A stretch of 64,000 nucleotides of DNA, taken from assembly GCA_937890765.1 (NCBI GenBank), contig CALADQ010000020.1, positions 1-64,000 of the forward strand, read 5' to 3'. The translations under genes were made by a program, and so were the position numbers. Shown in pieces: positions 26,911 through 35,618 of the stretch; position 1 is the first letter of the stretch, and every line of letters begins with the position of its first letter. The notes under the pieces were generated by a model. It had not been told where the DNA came from. It worked only from the letters and a program-made list of their open reading frames with translations, and ran no database searches. This DNA is from an uncultured Candidatus Neoarthromitus sp. GTDB taxonomy: Bacteria; Bacillota; Clostridia; Clostridiales; Clostridiaceae.

Positions 26911-27540
26911 ATGAAGTTTATGTCAGACATTAGAGCAAAAAGTTCTTTACTTCACGGCACTGCTGAGAATACTGGATACATCAAAAAATTAGTTGATTGC
27001 AAAGCTTCAGTTGATGGTTACGGCGAATATATTTTTAACTTACAAAAAGTTTATGAAGCTATCGAGAGTGCTTTAGTTAAAAATAAGGATAATTCAAATG
27101 TAAAACCTTTTGTTACAACTGAATTATTCCGTTCTGAATTAATAAAGAAAGATGTTGAAGCCCTTTTTGGAGATAAAGTAGATTCTCTTTCATTACTTCC
27201 TTCAACAGAAGCTTACGTAGATAGAATTAATGAAATGAGTGAACGAAATCCTGAAATGGTTATAGCTCATGCATATACTAGGTTTTTAGCAGATTTATTT
27301 GGAGGAAGAACTTTCTTTTCATTATTAAGTGAAAAGTATAACATAAAGCATGATGCTTTGAATTATTATAGTTTTCCAGGTATAAGCGACATGAAAGAGT
27401 ACGTTATGAATTACCATAATATGTTGAATTCTTTGAATTTATCTGAAGAAATGTGCGATAAATTTATAATTGAAGTTAATAATTCTTACATTTATAATAT
27501 TGCAATCTCTAACGAGTTAGATTTTAAATTGAATAAATAG
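26911..27540 (+). CDS. Heme oxygenase (HO-1-like, biliverdin-producing family)
   Basis: A 209-residue soluble protein of the canonical heme oxygenase family. It begins with the proximal-heme helix: SDIRAKSSLLHGTAEN carries the axial His 15. The distal helix IAHAYTRFLADLFGGR (residues 118-133) matches AHAYTRYLGDLSGGQ, keeping the Asp (128) that orders water at the active site, but one of the flexible distal glycines is Ala 127. The family opens heme to release iron, CO and a bilin; in clostridia such enzymes serve heme/iron use or oxygen protection. ATG with AGAGGTG upstream. It stands alone after the tRNA terminator; I found no clear promoter or Fur box. Confidence 0.85.
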   Translation: MKFMSDIRAKSSLLHGTAENTGYIKKLVDCKASVDGYGEYIFNLQKVYEAIESALVKNKDNSNVKPFVTTELFRSELIKKDVEALFGDKVDSLSLLPSTEAYVDRINEMSERNPEMVIAHAYTRFLADLFGGRTFFSLLSEKYNIKHDALNYYSFPGISDMKEYVMNYHNMLNSLNLSEEMCDKFIIEVNNSYIYNIAISNELDFKLNK

Positions 27541-27546
27541 TTTTAA

Positions 27547-27580
27547 AAAATAGACAGGTTTAATAAGCCTGTCTATTTTT
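27547..27580. terminator. Bidirectional terminator
   Basis: AAATAGACAGGTTTA-loop-AAGCCTGTCTATTTTT between the convergent heme oxygenase gene and the PTS operon. Confidence 0.88.
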
Positions 27581-27581
27581 A

Positions 27582-28853
27582 TCATTTTATAAAATTTATT
27601 ATTCCCCCTAAAATCACTCCTATAACTCCAAAGTCTGCATCAGAAAAAGTTGTACCAATAAAACCTAAAGAAGACAATACAGGTAATAAAAGTGCTGGTA
27701 AAAATGTAATAAAAATTCCATTAGCAAAAGCTCCTATTACTGCTCCTTTTCTTCCTCCTGTTATATTTCCAAAAACGCCTGCTGTAGCTCCACAAAAGAA
27801 ATGAGGTACAACTCCTGGTAATATGGCTGGTTGTCCTAATAAAATCAATACAAATAGGCCAACTATTCCTCCCAAAAAGCTACATAAAAATCCTATTAAA
27901 ACTGCATTTGGAGCGTAAGGAAAAACTATAGGACAATCTAATGCTGGTTTAGCATTAGGAACTAATTTCATAGCTATTCCTTTAAATGCTGGAACTATTT
28001 CACCAAGTATAAGTCTAACACCAGACAATATTATATAAACTCCACCTGCAAAAGTTATTGACTGTATTAAAGAAAAGACAAAAATATTTTTTCCACCGCT
28101 TAAACTATTCATAAATTGTCTTCCAACTTCATTTGATCCTGCGACTATTGTAACTATTAAAAATAAAATCATCATTGTTATAGATATCGCAACCGATGTA
28201 TCTCGTAAAAAATTTAAACTTTGCGGAAATTTAATGTCTTCTGTTGATTTTGAATTTTTCCCCACAACTTTCCCAATTAATGCTGATAAAACATATCCAA
28301 ATGTACCAAAGTGTCCAAATGCAACTTCATCAGATCCAATTATTTTTTTCATAAAAGGTTGTGCTAATGCTGGAATAATTGCCATTGTTGCTCCTAAAAG
28401 TATAGAACCTATAATAACAGCTACATATCCTGAAATTCCTCCAACGTATAAAATTGATGCAAACATACAAGCCATATATAAAGTGTGATGCCCAGTTAAA
28501 AATATATATTTAAATTTTGTAAATCTAGCGATTAAAATATTTACAAGCATTCCAAAAGCCATTATTAAAGCTGTAATTGTTCCTAATTGATTTAAAGCAA
28601 GAGCAACTATAGCTTCATTGTTAGGTACAATTCCCGATATTCCGAATCCATGTTCAAATATTTTTCCAAAATAGCTTAAAGAATTTACAACGAGAGTAGC
28701 TCCCCCACTTAAAATCAAAAATCCCATTACGGTTTTTACAGTTCCTGAAATACACTCAGAGAATGATTTTTTCTGAAGTAACAATCCAACTAAAGCAACG
28801 AGTCCAACTAATATAGATGGCTCACTTAAAATATCTAAAATAAATTTCAACAT
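27582..28853 (-). CDS. ulaA: PTS ascorbate-type permease EIIC (UlaA family)
   Basis: A 423-residue integral membrane protein with about ten to eleven hydrophobic helices and the family signatures GFLILSGGATLVVNSL near the N-terminus, LTGHHTLYMACM, and GVVPHFFCGATAGVFGNITG in the C-terminal half. UlaA-type EIIC channels carry L-ascorbate or related pentose-like substrates. Its ATG follows AGGAGAATTT. EIIB and EIIA genes lie directly upstream, giving a complete transporter in the order EIIA-EIIB-EIIC. No ascorbate catabolic genes (ulaD, ulaE, ulaF, ulaG) are nearby, so the substrate is open. Confidence 0.88.
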   Translation of the reverse strand: MLKFILDILSEPSILVGLVALVGLLLQKKSFSECISGTVKTVMGFLILSGGATLVVNSLSYFGKIFEHGFGISGIVPNNEAIVALALNQLGTITALIMAFGMLVNILIARFTKFKYIFLTGHHTLYMACMFASILYVGGISGYVAVIIGSILLGATMAIIPALAQPFMKKIIGSDEVAFGHFGTFGYVLSALIGKVVGKNSKSTEDIKFPQSLNFLRDTSVAISITMMILFLIVTIVAGSNEVGRQFMNSLSGGKNIFVFSLIQSITFAGGVYIILSGVRLILGEIVPAFKGIAMKLVPNAKPALDCPIVFPYAPNAVLIGFLCSFLGGIVGLFVLILLGQPAILPGVVPHFFCGATAGVFGNITGGRKGAVIGAFANGIFITFLPALLLPVLSSLGFIGTTFSDADFGVIGVILGGIINFIK

Positions 28854-28872
28854 TATAAATTCTCCTAAAAAT

Positions 28873-29157
28873 TTATATTACTTTTAGATTTTTCAAAACA
28901 TCCAATAACTTTTCTTTAAGTTCATTATTGTCAATCATGTTATTCAATGAAATAACTTCTCCTCCCAAATCTTCCAACCTGTTTGAAAGATCTTTTGTAG
29001 AAACATACACGTCAGCTTTTATACCTTTTGCTGAAGATAAATCCGAATGATTTACATCAACATTTTGAATATTTAAATCTTTCAATATATTTTTTATATT
29101 CATTTCAATCATGAAACTACTTCCAAGGCCAGACCCACAACAAACTAAAATCTTCAT
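28873..29157 (-). CDS. ulaB: PTS ascorbate-type EIIB (UlaB-like)
   Basis: A 94-residue phosphocarrier. The N-terminal ILVCCGSGLGSSFM loop carries the phosphorylated Cys in the CGxGxGSS form used by ascorbate/galactitol-type EIIB. The rest is a small alpha/beta domain (VDVNHSDLSSAKGIKADVYV). It passes phosphate from EIIA to the sugar bound by EIIC. It is spaced 19 bases from each neighbour. Confidence 0.9.
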   Translation of the reverse strand: MKILVCCGSGLGSSFMIEMNIKNILKDLNIQNVDVNHSDLSSAKGIKADVYVSTKDLSNRLEDLGGEVISLNNMIDNNELKEKLLDVLKNLKVI

Positions 29158-29176
29158 AACAATATCCCTCCAAATT

Positions 29177-29635
29177 TTATAAATTATATTTATTTACGAT
29201 TTCGAAAACTTCTTCAACATCAGTTGAATTAATTAATTTATTGAAATCATCTTGGTTCATTAAAATTTTCATTAAATTTGATAATAACTCCATATGTTCG
29301 CAATTGTTTCTACTTGAAAAAGTAAACGCAACTTTCACAGGATCATTTTGTGCATTTCCAAATTCAACAGGATTTTTTAAAACAATTATGCTCATAGATG
29401 TTTTTAAAGCTCCATCTTCTGGTCTCGCATGTAAAATTGCTATTTTAGGAGCAACCACCATGTACGGCCCAAATTCTTCAAAACATTTTAAAATATTTTC
29501 TTTATAGCAAGGCATCACTATATTTTTTTTCTCAAGTAAATTGCTTCCCTCTCTAACAACCTCCATCCAATTTTCACATTCAACATTTACTTTAATCAAA
29601 TCCTTTGTAATGTATTTATTCAAATAAAAAATCAC
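29177..29635 (-). CDS. ulaC: PTS ascorbate-type EIIA (UlaC-like, mannitol/fructose fold)
   Basis: About 150 residues of the PTS EIIA-2 fold. The phospho-accepting His lies in KIAILHARPEDGALKTSMS, and the downstream VEFGNAQNDPVKVAFTFSS strand is typical. It receives phosphate from HPr and hands it to the UlaB-like protein. Two starts are possible: a GTG (29635) or a TTG four codons on (29623), which is better placed for GGGAAGTGA. A terminator separates it from the transketolase genes upstream, so the PTS genes probably have their own promoter in the 70 bases between. Confidence 0.88.
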   Translation of the reverse strand: MIFYLNKYITKDLIKVNVECENWMEVVREGSNLLEKKNIVMPCYKENILKCFEEFGPYMVVAPKIAILHARPEDGALKTSMSIIVLKNPVEFGNAQNDPVKVAFTFSSRNNCEHMELLSNLMKILMNQDDFNKLINSTDVEEVFEIVNKYNL

Positions 29636-29705
29636 TTCCCTTCATACCTTAAATAAAATATTTTTTTGTTTATACACTATTTTTATTAAATAAATTTCCA
29701 AAAAA

Positions 29706-29737
29706 TAAAAAGAGATTATAAAAATAACCTCTTTTTA
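29706..29737 (-). terminator. Intrinsic terminator after the transketolase genes
   Basis: Minus strand AAAAAGAGGTTAT-loop-ATAATCTCTTTTTATTTT (one mismatch), directly after the transketolase C-terminal gene. Confidence 0.78.
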
Positions 29738-29741
29738 CCCT

Positions 29742-30659
29742 TTAAATTAAATTTTTACACTCATTAACAATATCTTGTGGAGTCATTTTATATTTTTCAA
29801 TTAAAAATTTAATTGATCCAACTTCACCAAAGTGATCTTTAATTCCAATTCCTCTTATTAATGTTGGAGAATTTTTGCAAGCAACTTCACAAACAGCACT
29901 ATAAAGACCACCTATAATATTATGATTCTCGACTGTAACAGCTTTTTTAGTTTTTATCAACGATTTTGTTATAGTGTCTTCATCTATAGGTTTTATTATG
30001 GGAACTGATATAACTTCAGCATTTATTCCTTCTCGTTCCAATATTTCACTTGCTTCAAGCGCTCCTTTAACCATTATCCCAGTTGAAAAAATAGTAATAT
30101 CCTTTCCCTCTTTTAAAACATCAGCCTTATTAAAATTAAATTTATAATCTTCATCATAAACTTTTGGAATTTCTTTTCTAGCAAATCTTATGTACAAAAC
30201 TCCTTTGTGATCAACAGAATTAATTAACACTTCCCTAAGTTGCACATAATCAACAACATCTATAATTGTTAAATTAGGAATACTTCTCAAAACTCCAATA
30301 TCTTCAAAACTCATGTGAGTTCCACCATTTAATTCAGCAGCAACTCCAGAATCAGTTCCTATTATTTTAACATTTTGTTTAGCATAAGACATTGAAATCG
30401 TTATTTGATCGCATATTCTTCTAGTTGCAAAAGGAGTAAAAGTGCAAATGTAAGGATTCATTCCATAAGCGCTCATTCCTGCAGCCATACTAGCCATATT
30501 TGCTTCGCTTATTCCAACATCAAAAGCTCTATCTTTAAATAATTTTCTAAGAGCCATAGTTCCATTGGCTTCTGCTAAATCTGCATCCATGAAAACTATA
30601 TTTTCATGTTTCTCCATAAGCTCTTTCATTGTATCGAAAAAAACTTTTCTCATTTCCAT
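29742..30659 (-). CDS. Transketolase, C-terminal subunit
   Basis: A 305-residue protein equal to the pyrimidine-binding plus C-terminal domains of transketolase. DVGISEANMASMAAGMSAYG carries the catalytic Glu that contacts the thiamine ring; GVAAELNGGTHMSFEDIGVLR and the C-terminal TVENHNIIGGLYSAVCEV are typical. It works as a heterotetramer with the N-terminal subunit encoded 20 bases upstream. Split transketolases are common in clostridia and mycoplasmas. With the adjacent pentose-like PTS it could carry imported sugar into the non-oxidative pentose phosphate pathway; that link is inference. Confidence 0.92.
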   Translation of the reverse strand: MEMRKVFFDTMKELMEKHENIVFMDADLAEANGTMALRKLFKDRAFDVGISEANMASMAAGMSAYGMNPYICTFTPFATRRICDQITISMSYAKQNVKIIGTDSGVAAELNGGTHMSFEDIGVLRSIPNLTIIDVVDYVQLREVLINSVDHKGVLYIRFARKEIPKVYDEDYKFNFNKADVLKEGKDITIFSTGIMVKGALEASEILEREGINAEVISVPIIKPIDEDTITKSLIKTKKAVTVENHNIIGGLYSAVCEVACKNSPTLIRGIGIKDHFGEVGSIKFLIEKYKMTPQDIVNECKNLI

Positions 30660-30679
30660 AATTTTATTCCCTCCTTTAA

Positions 30680-31498
30680 CTAAGTTAACTCATTTATAGC
30701 TTCTTTTAACTGTTCATCATTTAAACCCATGCTATGGCTTTTATATCCAGAATTTTCAATTACCGCAACACCTTTTCCTTTTATAGTGTTTAAAACAATA
30801 CAAATTGGCTTTTCTTGATTCTTCCCTTCACTTATTCCACTATGTATTTCATTAAAATCATGACCATTAACTTCCTTTGTAAAAAATCCAAAAGACTCCC
30901 ACTTATTACTTAAATTTCCCATATCCATTATATCGCTCACATTTCCATCTAATTGCATCTTATTGTAATCAACAAATACAATTAAATTATTTAATTTAAA
31001 ATAAGATGCAGCCATTGCAGCTTCCCAAACTTGACCTTCATTGCACTCTCCATCACCAACTATGCAATAAATATAAGCATTATCCTTTTTAATTTTAGAA
31101 GCTTTGGCCATACCAACAGCACAACTTATTCCTTGACCTAAAGAACCTGTTGTCATATCAATTCCATTTGTTTTATTCATATCACAATGACTTGGAAGCA
31201 AAGTATTTTCTTTATTTAAAGTAAGCAAATCTTCCTTCTTTATATATCCTTTATCAGCTAACGTTGCATAAAGAGCTGGCCCAGCATGACCTTTTGATAA
31301 AACTAATCTATCTCTTCCTTCCATTTTAGGATTAATAACATCTATATTCATTTCTTTGTTGTAAAGCAAAACTAAAACATCAACTATGGACAAGCTTCCT
31401 CCATAATGACCTTTACCAACACTATGTATTTCATTTAACAAAAGTCTTCTTACTTCTTTTGATTTTTCTGTCAAAAATGCTAGTTCATTTGAATTCAT
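30680..31498 (-). CDS. Transketolase, N-terminal subunit
   Basis: A 272-residue protein holding the thiamine-diphosphate diphosphate-binding domain: GHYGGSLSIVDVLVLLY, LSKGHAGPALYATLA, and the GDG-N motif CIVGDGECNEGQVWEAAM followed by FVDYNKMQLDG. It needs the C-terminal subunit encoded immediately downstream. ATG with AGGAGGT. It lies 36 bases after an orphan MetQ-like lipoprotein gene with no terminator visible, so the three may form one transcript. Confidence 0.93.
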   Translation of the reverse strand: MNSNELAFLTEKSKEVRRLLLNEIHSVGKGHYGGSLSIVDVLVLLYNKEMNIDVINPKMEGRDRLVLSKGHAGPALYATLADKGYIKKEDLLTLNKENTLLPSHCDMNKTNGIDMTTGSLGQGISCAVGMAKASKIKKDNAYIYCIVGDGECNEGQVWEAAMAASYFKLNNLIVFVDYNKMQLDGNVSDIMDMGNLSNKWESFGFFTKEVNGHDFNEIHSGISEGKNQEKPICIVLNTIKGKGVAVIENSGYKSHSMGLNDEQLKEAINELT

Positions 31499-31534
31499 AA
31501 AAATTACCTCCTAATAATTTTTGTTTATGAATTT

Positions 31535-32329
31535 TTAAAAGACAGGTTTAACAAATCCTTTGTAACTACTATTTATAAATTTAAATGTATCATACGAATT
31601 TAAATTTATAGCTATATCTTTGAGTTCAATAGAAGTTCTTAAATCTTCCCTAGTTACAAAAACATTTACTTTACTTTCATCTAAAAAATATTTTTCATAA
31701 AATATTCCATCTTTGTGCGGAAAAATTAAATTTTCAAGAGCAACATTTGTATTTAAAACAATTAAATCAGACTCAGCATAATAATTTGGAATGGAGGTAA
31801 CAGCTACCTCATTTATAATTAAATTTTTAGTGTTTTCTATAATAGAATACCCATTACTAAAATCCTCTACTAATTTTATTAAAGATGCTTCTTCCAAAAG
31901 TTTTAAAGCTCTATTTCTATTTATTTTATCATTTGGAATGTAAACAACAGCACCGTCTTTAATATTGTCTATAGATTTATATTTAGAGCTATAAATTACT
32001 AAAGGCTCTATGTGAACTCCAGCAAGCTCCACTAAATTTTGATTATTTTCATAATTAAAATTATCTAAATACTCTCTAGTCTGAAAAAAATTCCCTTGAA
32101 TCTTATTTGAAACAAGATCCCTATTTAAAGCCTCATAATCTACGTAATTAACTATTTCAAAATCCATTTTAAACACTTTCTTTAAATTCTCAAGTATTTT
32201 TCCATGAGGAACGGAAGTAACTCCTATTTTAATTTTATCCTCTTTTACATTTTCTGAATTTGAAACGCATGATACAAAAAAATACAAGGAAAGAAAAACC
32301 GCAATAAATACGTTAAAAAACTTTTTCAT
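31535..32329 (-). CDS. MetQ/NlpA-family substrate-binding lipoprotein, orphan
   Basis: About 264 residues. A signal peptide ends in a lipobox (FFVSC), then IKIGVTSVPHGKILENLKK, the start motif of MetQ-type methionine-binding proteins, then DYEALNRDLVSNKIQGNFFQTREYL. The family normally reads N(I/D)DANxFQH here; FFQTREYL is a divergent form. No metN or metI lies nearby, so a transporter encoded elsewhere would have to be its partner. GGAGG lies 5 bases before the ATG at 32329; an in-frame TTG four codons upstream overlaps that site. Confidence 0.78.
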   Translation of the reverse strand: MKKFFNVFIAVFLSLYFFVSCVSNSENVKEDKIKIGVTSVPHGKILENLKKVFKMDFEIVNYVDYEALNRDLVSNKIQGNFFQTREYLDNFNYENNQNLVELAGVHIEPLVIYSSKYKSIDNIKDGAVVYIPNDKINRNRALKLLEEASLIKLVEDFSNGYSIIENTKNLIINEVAVTSIPNYYAESDLIVLNTNVALENLIFPHKDGIFYEKYFLDESKVNVFVTREDLRTSIELKDIAINLNSYDTFKFINSSYKGFVKPVF

Positions 32330-32362
32330 CAAATCCTCCAAGCATATATGTACAATAACAAA

Positions 32363-32860
32363 TTAAATATTTGCAATACCAAAATTAATTTTAAAAACGC
32401 CATATTTATTTAAAACCTTCTTGAAATCATACATAATTTCTTGAAGGTTTTTCAATATAACTTCATCACTAGAATAAAATATATCATTTACTAAAAAATC
32501 ATTATCAACAACTTTAATTACATCTTTAAGTATATCCACTAAATACCTTTTATCTAAATTTTCGTAATGTTTTAACGCTTCTATTTCCTTTAAAGTACTT
32601 TTAGCATAATTTTTTACGTTTGAACATTTATCTCTCATTTCTTTGACGGAATTTTTACTCACTTTATTATTATCGAAATAATTTTTAACTTCCGAATTTA
32701 ATATTTCCTCCACTGAACTTAAATTATCAAACACAACTTCTATTTTTTTTAAATAAATTTTATTGTCCTTATTGTCATTAAAAACGAACATACTTAAAGC
32801 TCCAAATAACAATATCAAAAATACGAACACAAAAAAACATTTATTAAGTTTAACATTCAT
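32363..32860 (-). CDS. Small membrane-anchored protein of unknown function
   Basis: A 165-residue protein I do not recognise. Residues 8-28 form one N-terminal membrane helix (CFFVFVFLILLFGALSMFVF). The rest is Lys/Asn/Asp-rich, mostly helical in appearance, with Leu/Ile spacing that could form a helical bundle (VKNYAKSTLKEIEALKHYEN). There is no lipobox and no catalytic motif. The ATG has AGAGGTGG upstream. It lies between sleC, behind a terminator, and the MetQ-like gene 34 bases downstream, and may share a transcript with the latter. Confidence 0.6.
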   Translation of the reverse strand: MNVKLNKCFFVFVFLILLFGALSMFVFNDNKDNKIYLKKIEVVFDNLSSVEEILNSEVKNYFDNNKVSKNSVKEMRDKCSNVKNYAKSTLKEIEALKHYENLDKRYLVDILKDVIKVVDNDFLVNDIFYSSDEVILKNLQEIMYDFKKVLNKYGVFKINFGIANI

Positions 32861-32942
32861 AATCCACCTCTTCTTATTAAATTAAAATTCCCCACGTAAA
32901 TTATAACATTTATAATCTAAATAATAAACTAAAACAATAACA

Positions 32943-32972
32943 AAAAGGTTGATGATTTAAATCAACAACCTT
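32943..32972 (-). terminator. Intrinsic terminator after sleC
   Basis: Minus strand AAGGTTG-TTGATTTAAATCA-TCAACCTTTTTG, starting a few bases past the sleC stop. Confidence 0.8.
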
Positions 32973-32976
32973 AACT

Positions 32977-34299
32977 TTAATATTTTATTACTCCAGCATT
33001 TTCAATTGGAGAATATGGCACAAACGTTTTTAAATTTTGTTCTAGAGAAATTCCTCTAAGCTCAGCTATCTCTGTAACAGCTACATAAATATTAGAAATT
33101 GCATACCACGTATCGTATTCGACTATTCCAGAAACATTTACATTAAATATTTGTTGAAACTTTTTTACAGCTTCTTTAGTTTTTTCTCCATAAATTCCAT
33201 CTGTTGAAACTTTTGGTACTGAAGGATAACTATTTGATATTGTATTCAAATATCTTTGAATATCTTTTACATAAGTTCCTCTGCTTCCAACCTTCAAAGG
33301 ATAACCTGGATAAGAAATTGGAATCCCCTTTACTTCTTTTGCTCTAACCAAATCTAAGTTAGTTCCATAAAAATTCGTTAAAATTTCATACGGAGTATAT
33401 CCCTCATCTGCTAAATACTTACTTCCCCATTGAGTCATCCATCCAGGGCATTTAACTTTTTTCCCATCGCAATATTGAGAAAACAATGGCTGTTTAGCCC
33501 CAGGTCTTTTCATGTATGTTGAAAATATTTCATCAACGATATTAGATATATTTTTAAATATATTTCTTCCATAATTAAAAGCATGATCATATGCAGTTGA
33601 ATTTGTTATTGTAAAATCTTTTCCCTTCCCTCTATACCATTCAGTATAAACTCTATTTAAAGTAAAAGATATAATAGCATAAATGTTTGCTCTTATTGCA
33701 CTTGAAGGCCAAGTCGAATATATTTCACTAGACGCAACATTTTTTATATAATCTACATACCTAATTGTATAATTTTTTCCGTTAGAATTAGGAGAGCCTG
33801 TATGAACAGTTATAAATTCAGGTATTACAACCTCAGGTAAAACAACTTGTCCAGTAGGTTTAGGAAGAGGCTTTATTTCAGTTTCAGGAATTTTCGGTGG
33901 AAAATTTCCGTAAAGTCTATTAGGTTCAATAATTATTTTTTTGGATTGAGAAGTTGAAGAAATTTCTCTTTTTAAAAAACTCATGTTAATTGGTTGAATG
34001 GCCTCTTGCTCTCCAAACAATTGACAACCCTCAACCAAAACATCTACGTAACCTTCCTTTTCAACTAAAACATCACAAATACTATAAGGTCTTTTATCTG
34101 CATTTTCATTTAATGAAAGCATTAAAGGTGGTGTTTCTATTTCGTCTAAGTGTGCAATTCCAGAATCATCAGTCTTTAGATTATAAATATTTTTAACAAT
34201 GTTGTTTGAATCGTAAACAGTAACTTTAACATTCGCTTTATCTAATGGATTTGAAATATTTTCTCCAAAAGTTTGAATTTTTAAAGATCCTACAGACAT
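32977..34299 (-). CDS. sleC: SleC-type spore cortex-lytic enzyme
   Basis: A 440-residue protein, the size of clostridial SleC (about 425-440). Residues 1-110 form the N-terminal prodomain (MSVGSLKIQTFGENIS...). Then come NRLYGNFPPKIPE and a SpoIID-like lytic domain (YVDYIKNVASSEIYSTWPSS, EWYRGKGKDFTITNSTAYDH, QYCDGKKVKCPGWMTQWGS). The C-terminal 85 residues are a peptidoglycan-binding domain (GTYVKDIQRYLN, YGEKTKEAVKKFQQIF). SleC degrades cortex muramic-delta-lactam peptidoglycan during germination after activation by Csp proteases. No csp gene lies beside it. It has no classical signal peptide, as in the family. Confidence 0.82.
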   Translation of the reverse strand: MSVGSLKIQTFGENISNPLDKANVKVTVYDSNNIVKNIYNLKTDDSGIAHLDEIETPPLMLSLNENADKRPYSICDVLVEKEGYVDVLVEGCQLFGEQEAIQPINMSFLKREISSTSQSKKIIIEPNRLYGNFPPKIPETEIKPLPKPTGQVVLPEVVIPEFITVHTGSPNSNGKNYTIRYVDYIKNVASSEIYSTWPSSAIRANIYAIISFTLNRVYTEWYRGKGKDFTITNSTAYDHAFNYGRNIFKNISNIVDEIFSTYMKRPGAKQPLFSQYCDGKKVKCPGWMTQWGSKYLADEGYTPYEILTNFYGTNLDLVRAKEVKGIPISYPGYPLKVGSRGTYVKDIQRYLNTISNSYPSVPKVSTDGIYGEKTKEAVKKFQQIFNVNVSGIVEYDTWYAISNIYVAVTEIAELRGISLEQNLKTFVPYSPIENAGVIKY

Positions 34300-34354
34300 A
34301 AAAACTCCATAAAAATGTTAAGTAATAAGAATTTATTCAAATTATTATATAAAG

Positions 34355-34723
34355 TTACCTTTTATTTTTCCTAAAATATTCTCTTTCTTCTTTGAAATGA
34401 TTAAAAAGTTCTTCTATTTTCATATTGAGAGAATTTTCCGTTACACTTGCTATTATTATTTCTTTACTCAACTTACTTTTAAGAATTTTGTAATAAATTT
34501 CTATTTCTTTTGGATACATTCCACCTAAAATAACTATTTTCTCTTTAAGATTAAAATTTTTTTCTTCACAGAAATTATTATTCTCAATTACTTCTCTTAA
34601 TGTTTTATCAAAATCACAATTTAAAATAGTTACGTATTCTATGTTTGAACTAACAAACTTAAATAAATTTTTAATTTTTTGAATTTCATCAACACCAAAT
34701 CCATACAATATACAATTTTTCAT
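34355..34723 (-). CDS. DUF3783-like small protein
   Basis: A 122-residue soluble protein. The N-terminus CILYGFGVDEIQKIKNLFKF and the C-terminus EIIIASVTENSLNMKIEELFNHFKEER fit the pattern of DUF3783 proteins of clostridia, which have no known function. The ATG follows AGGAGG that is encoded by the last codons of murI, so the two are translationally coupled. Confidence 0.6.
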   Translation of the reverse strand: MKNCILYGFGVDEIQKIKNLFKFVSSNIEYVTILNCDFDKTLREVIENNNFCEEKNFNLKEKIVILGGMYPKEIEIYYKILKSKLSKEIIIASVTENSLNMKIEELFNHFKEEREYFRKNKR

Positions 34724-35518
34724 TTAAACCTCCTTAAAATTTAAAAGCTCATAACATCGTTTAATTTTATTTTCATTTAGAGAATTGTGTATGTAAATTC
34801 TCTTTTCATTTTCGTCTAAAAAATCTCGTGCGTAATTATTTAGTTCTATTCTTCGCTTAAGTTCTTTGCTAGTTCCATACGCTCCATCAAATATTTTAAT
34901 ATTTTCACCTAACACCTCTTTAAAAATATCCGAAACAAAATAATAATGAGTGCAACCTAAAACTAAACAACTAACATTTTTAATGTAAGGTTTCAATTCT
35001 CTATACAAATAATCTTTAATTTTTTTACTTTCCAAATTCTCCTCTATCATGTAAGCTAAATTTTTAAGTGCTACACAATAAATTTTACATTTATTATAGG
35101 AATTTAACATAGCTCTAAATTTTTCACCGTTTATAGTAAATGGAGTTGCCAAAACTAAAACATTCCCTTGAGAATTAATATTTTTTGAATAAATAATTGC
35201 TGGTTTTATTGCTGGCTCTATTCCGACAATAATCGTTTTAGGTTCATACATTTTTCTAAGAGTTTTAATGGCAGCGCTACTTGCAGTATTACATGCAACG
35301 ACAATAGCTTTACAATTATTTTCATAAATTAGAAAGTCGCATATATTAATACACAACTTAATTATTTCATTTTGAGATTTACAACCATAGGGGGAATTTT
35401 TAGAATCTCCAAAATAAACAAACACTTCATTTTCTAAAATATTTATCGCAGTTTTTAAAACAGAAATTCCTCCTATTCCAGAATCAAAAAAACCTATATT
35501 CTTATGTTTGAAGCACAT
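34724..35518 (-). CDS. murI: Glutamate racemase
   Basis: About 264 residues. Catalytic motifs are all present: IGFFDSGIGGISVL (first Asp/Ser loop), FGDSKNSPYG, VVACNTASSAAI (first catalytic Cys) and VLGCTHYYFV (second catalytic Cys and His). It makes D-Glu for peptidoglycan. A longer frame starts 8 codons upstream (35542), but GAGAGG fits the ATG at 35518. It diverges from the glutamine synthetase gene, pairing two glutamate-family enzymes. Confidence 0.94.
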   Translation of the reverse strand: MCFKHKNIGFFDSGIGGISVLKTAINILENEVFVYFGDSKNSPYGCKSQNEIIKLCINICDFLIYENNCKAIVVACNTASSAAIKTLRKMYEPKTIIVGIEPAIKPAIIYSKNINSQGNVLVLATPFTINGEKFRAMLNSYNKCKIYCVALKNLAYMIEENLESKKIKDYLYRELKPYIKNVSCLVLGCTHYYFVSDIFKEVLGENIKIFDGAYGTSKELKRRIELNNYARDFLDENEKRIYIHNSLNENKIKRCYELLNFKEV

Positions 35519-35618
35519 TTTAAAACCTCTCAAAATTGACAATAAGTGAGTTTAATTATATCATATTTTTAAAATTGAAACTAAAACCAATATAGAAGGA
35601 GGATAAATAAATACATTT

